A stretch of DNA of 40,168 nucleotides from an uncultured Legionellales bacterium. GTDB taxonomy: Bacteria; Pseudomonadota; Gammaproteobacteria; Eutrophobiales; Eutrophobiaceae. Under the pieces are notes generated by a model. That model was not told where the DNA came from and ran no database searches. It worked only from the letters and a program-made list of their open reading frames with translations. Positions 37,785 to 40,168 of this stretch are shown here, in pieces (within the stretch, counting starts at the first letter, position 1; the number at the start of each line of letters is the position of its first letter). The position numbers and the translations under genes were made by a program. Location of the stretch: the NCBI GenBank assembly GCA_913045195.1, contig CAJWQR010000009.1, positions 1 through 40,168 of the forward strand. Direction: 5' to 3'.

Positions 37785-38657
37785 TTGAAAAATACAACAA
37801 ATCTCAACGCGGTCTACTCATGCCTTGTGGCAGCAACGCTGTGGGGGCTCTACTGGATTCCGCTCAGATATCTCGAAAATGCGGGCATACCTGGTCTATG
37901 GGCGAGTGTTTTAATCTATTCGGTATCGTTTTGCTTCATTTTCCCCAAATTCTTTAAATTTCGTGCTGATTTTTATGCCACAAAGACGCTTTATTTTCTT
38001 CTGGCTATTTTTGCAGGTTGGACAAACCTTGCTTTTGTGCTTGCTCTCCTTGAAGGAGAGGTAGTGAGGGTGATGATTTTGTTTTATCTTTCCCCTGTTT
38101 GGGCAACCCTGCTGGCCTTTTTTATCCTAAATGAGAGCCTTAAAAAGCAAAATATCATAGCATTGGTGCTTGCCATAGCAGGTGTTTTTTTAATCTCATG
38201 GCATCCTGAAATAGAATTTACAAAAAGTTTTGATAGGGCAGACTTCTATGCCGTTACCTCAGGTGTTGCGTTTGCGATAACCAATATCTTGGCCAGAAAA
38301 ATTGGTGGGGTATCTCACTCGGTAAAAATGTGCTCATCATGGTTTGGCGTAATGGTGCTCGCTGGATGTGGAATATTATTAACACAGAATGGCTTTCCTG
38401 TGGTGACTTTGAATGATCTCTTATTAATATTTGTTTTGGGGTTTCCGCTAATGATAATCATGACGTGGACTGCGCTATACGCGGTATGTAATTTACCGAT
38501 CTATTTATCCTCGGTGTTATTTTTATTTGAAATTATTGTTGGTGCAATATCGGCGGTAATGCTTGCCAATGAATTTATAACAATAATTCAGTTTATTGGA
38601 ATAATAATGATATTGGGCGCGGGACTAATAAATACAGTGACAGCAAAAATTAATTAG
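37785..38657 (+). CDS. EamA/DMT-family permease
   Basis: An inner-membrane protein of 290 residues with about ten hydrophobic segments arranged as two EamA repeats (about 10-135 and 150-285), typical of the drug/metabolite transporter superfamily. The end of repeat one has the usual FYLSPVWATLLAFFILNESL. The substrate cannot be told from the sequence. The start is probably TTG 37785, without a visible ribosome site, since no ATG lies in frame near it. It is not part of the conserved holB-tatD block. Its stop overlaps the ppk2 stop in TTAG. Local G+C is higher than in the fab genes. Confidence 0.85.
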   Translation: MKNTTNLNAVYSCLVAATLWGLYWIPLRYLENAGIPGLWASVLIYSVSFCFIFPKFFKFRADFYATKTLYFLLAIFAGWTNLAFVLALLEGEVVRVMILFYLSPVWATLLAFFILNESLKKQNIIALVLAIAGVFLISWHPEIEFTKSFDRADFYAVTSGVAFAITNILARKIGGVSHSVKMCSSWFGVMVLAGCGILLTQNGFPVVTLNDLLLIFVLGFPLMIIMTWTALYAVCNLPIYLSSVLFLFEIIVGAISAVMLANEFITIIQFIGIIMILGAGLINTVTAKIN

Positions 38658-39469
38658 TATTTCTCAGGAACGAAATTTTGGTGATCAAGCGGACTTCTCT
38701 CATAGCCACAATCATCCTGGCGCGGCGGTAGTTCAACCGGTTCTGGCGATAAATCCTGATAACCAATCAAGCCAAGAAGATGGTTAATAACATTCAATCT
38801 CGCTTTTTTCTTGTTATCCCCATTAACAACATACCATGGTGCGTCTTTGATATCGGTATGCTTGAACATTTTATCTTTAGCTTTTGAGTACTCAATCCAT
38901 TTCGATCTGGATTTGAGATCCATTGCGCTCAGTTTCCAGTGTTTTGTAGGATGATGGATACGCCCCTGGAATCGACGCTCTTGTTCCTCATCGCTGACCG
39001 AAAACCAATATTTAATCACAATCATTTTAGAACGAACCAGCATGCGCTCAAAAACTGGACAACTACGAAGAAAATCTTTGTATTCGGACTTTGTGCAAAA
39101 ATCCATTACCCGTTCAACACCAGCGCGGTTATACCAACTTCTATCGAAAAGTACCATTTCACCGCCAGACGGTAGATACTGAATATAGCGTTGAAAATAC
39201 CATTGTGTTTTTTCACGTTCAGTCGGTGCGGGCAGGGCGACCACTTTGCAGATTCTAGGGCTTAATGACTGGGTAATTCTCTTGATGGCACCACCTTTTC
39301 CAGCTGCATCTCTGCCTTCGAAAATTACCAAAACTTTGAGTTTTTTGTGTTTTATCCATTCCTGAAGCTTTACCAGTTCGACTTGTAGTCTCTCCAGCTC
39401 TTTCTCATAGGCCTTTTTTGATAGTTTTTTTGTATCAACTGTAGTTTCTGTATTGATTTCAGGTGACAT
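38654..39469 (-). CDS. ppk2: Polyphosphate kinase 2 family protein
   Basis: PPK2 enzymes transfer phosphate between polyphosphate and nucleotides. The 271-residue single-domain protein has Walker A EGRDAAGKGG (51-60) and the Walker B region DRSWYNRAGVERV from Asp109, then a lid with arginines in RRFQGRIHHPTKHWKLS. The SPEPVELPPRQ end and EYSKAKDKMF suit class I PPK2, which mostly makes NTP from NDP. Whether the preferred substrate is ADP or GDP cannot be seen. The ATG at 39469 is the only good start. Nothing nearby suggests a pathway partner; it converges on the permease. Confidence 0.93.
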   Translation of the reverse strand: MSPEINTETTVDTKKLSKKAYEKELERLQVELVKLQEWIKHKKLKVLVIFEGRDAAGKGGAIKRITQSLSPRICKVVALPAPTEREKTQWYFQRYIQYLPSGGEMVLFDRSWYNRAGVERVMDFCTKSEYKDFLRSCPVFERMLVRSKMIVIKYWFSVSDEEQERRFQGRIHHPTKHWKLSAMDLKSRSKWIEYSKAKDKMFKHTDIKDAPWYVVNGDNKKKARLNVINHLLGLIGYQDLSPEPVELPPRQDDCGYERSPLDHQNFVPEKY

Positions 39470-39665
39470 TATTAAGTATCCATATATTTATTTTTTTTTA
39501 GATAAAACTACCTTATATTTAGGTATAGGTAAATTCTTTATTGCTTACAACTTAATCTTAATAAATTATAATTATTTAAGCTTTTCAAGGATAATGAGTT
39601 TACTATTTTTTTTCGATTTTTGTTTTTTATCGTATCTGATCGTTTTTTTAAAAAAGGTGCTAGCC
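39470..39665. promoter_or_regulatory. Divergent upstream region of ppk2 and the glycine-zipper gene
   Basis: This 196-bp AT-rich stretch has no supported gene. A perfect TATAAT is at 39567-39572 on the plus strand with only a weak -35 (TTACAA, 16 bases before). Long T runs follow near 39606 and 39644. It must hold the promoters for both divergent genes, but I can point only to this one box. Confidence 0.3.
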
Positions 39666-40151
39666 ATGAATAAAAAATTTTTAGTCTTTTGTATGTTAAG
39701 TTTATTTTCATTCAGCCAATTTAGTTACGCCGAATGCACTCCAAAAGAAGGTGATAATATATTTGGCACATTAGTTGGTGCTGCCCTGGGCGGACTAGTT
39801 GGCTCACAAATTGGTGGCGGCACTGGCAATAAGATTGCTATAGGCGCAGGAGTGCTAGCGGGCGGTTACTTTGGTAATAAGGTTAGTAAATCCTTGAACT
39901 GTGCTGATCAGGAAAAACACTACTCAACAACACAAAGTGCGCTAGAGTCACAAAAGAGCGGTGAAACATCAACATGGATTAATCCTGATACCGGTCATAA
40001 AGGCGAAGTCACTCCTACACGTACCTATCAGTCCACTAAAGGCATTCCATGTCGCGAATTTACACAAACCATTTATGTTGAGGGCGAGCATGAAAAAGTT
40101 GAGGGTAAAGCATGCCGTACCCCTGATGGTAACTGGGAGGTGGTTACTTAA
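39666..40151 (+). CDS. Secreted glycine-zipper protein, 17-kDa surface antigen type
   Basis: A 161-residue exported protein. The start ATG 39666 has AAGGTG about seven bases before it and gives a clean signal peptide (about 1-22, ending SYA, then ECTP). A glycine-zipper membrane segment covers about 34-72 (GTLVGAALGGLVGSQIGGG and AIGAGVLAGGYFGN). The C-terminal part, with CREFTQTIYVEGEHEKVEGKACR and a final DGNWEVV, resembles the C-terminal domain of Rickettsia-type 17-kDa antigens. It lacks a lipobox, so it is probably not a lipoprotein, although homologues often are. Four cysteines remain after cleavage and could form disulfides. An outer-membrane or periplasmic place is inferred. Confidence 0.83.
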   Translation: MNKKFLVFCMLSLFSFSQFSYAECTPKEGDNIFGTLVGAALGGLVGSQIGGGTGNKIAIGAGVLAGGYFGNKVSKSLNCADQEKHYSTTQSALESQKSGETSTWINPDTGHKGEVTPTRTYQSTKGIPCREFTQTIYVEGEHEKVEGKACRTPDGNWEVVT

Positions 40152-40168
40152 AATTAAATATCATTGCG

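Noticed and set aside
39453-39665. 71-residue extension before the glycine-zipper protein
   Set aside because: It overlaps the start of ppk2, is low-complexity AT-rich translation, and the internal ATG has a good ribosome site and signal peptide.

Overview
The window is a dense, AT-rich stretch of a gammaproteobacterial chromosome. Its gene order closely follows Pseudomonas-type blocks: smc-zipA-ligA; nadB divergent from an rpoE(algU)-rseA(mucA)-rseB(mucB)-mucD set leading into lepA-lepB-DUF4845-rnc-era-recO-pdxJ; and rne divergent from rluC-sppA, followed by maf, yceD-rpmF-plsX-fabH-fabD-fabG, acpP-fabF-pabC-mltG-tmk-holB-pilZ-tatD. SMC instead of MukB, ZipA, the MucA/MucB/MucD set and a PilZ gene after holB all fit a non-enteric gammaproteobacterium. 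Intergenic gaps are mostly short and many genes overlap by 4 to 19 nt. I do not assign a genus. I found no tRNA, rRNA, insertion sequence, CRISPR array or prophage.

Layout. At 1-1237 (minus strand) lie a partial Lys-rich gene, cysZ and queF. At 1449-7362 (plus) lie smc, zipA and ligA, which cover chromosome organisation, division and DNA joining. At 7376-9941 (minus) are a GAF-like/GGDEF diguanylate cyclase and nadB. At 10082-13690 is the envelope-stress module: sigma factor, anti-sigma factor, its periplasmic partner and a DegP-type protease. At 13831-21509 are translation, secretion, RNA and cofactor genes (lepA, lepB, DUF4845, rnc, era, recO, pdxJ, prfC). RNase E (minus) and a 450-bp leader separate this from rluC-sppA, then maf (minus). 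From 26772 to 37739 runs a fatty-acid and phospholipid superoperon that continues into folate, cell-wall, nucleotide, replication and PilZ genes. The right edge holds a DMT permease, a PPK2 kinase (minus) and a secreted glycine-zipper protein.

The gene content is mostly housekeeping, and I see no clear new multi-gene system. The most unusual points concern gene expression. The RNase III gene has no ATG, GTG or TTG that could produce the conserved N-terminus. The best candidate is an AUA codon (16849) with a Shine-Dalgarno sequence at good spacing, just after the upstream stop. The same protein has Asn where E. coli RNase III has the metal-ligand Asp114. SMC is about 988 residues, with both coiled-coil arms clearly shortened. 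yceD, and less certainly smc, appear to be transcribed as almost leaderless mRNAs. The rne leader carries a strong hairpin pair. Two convergent gene pairs share the four bases TTAG as both stop codons. Several starts are non-ATG (cysZ, rseB, recO, maf, fabH, fabF and the permease).
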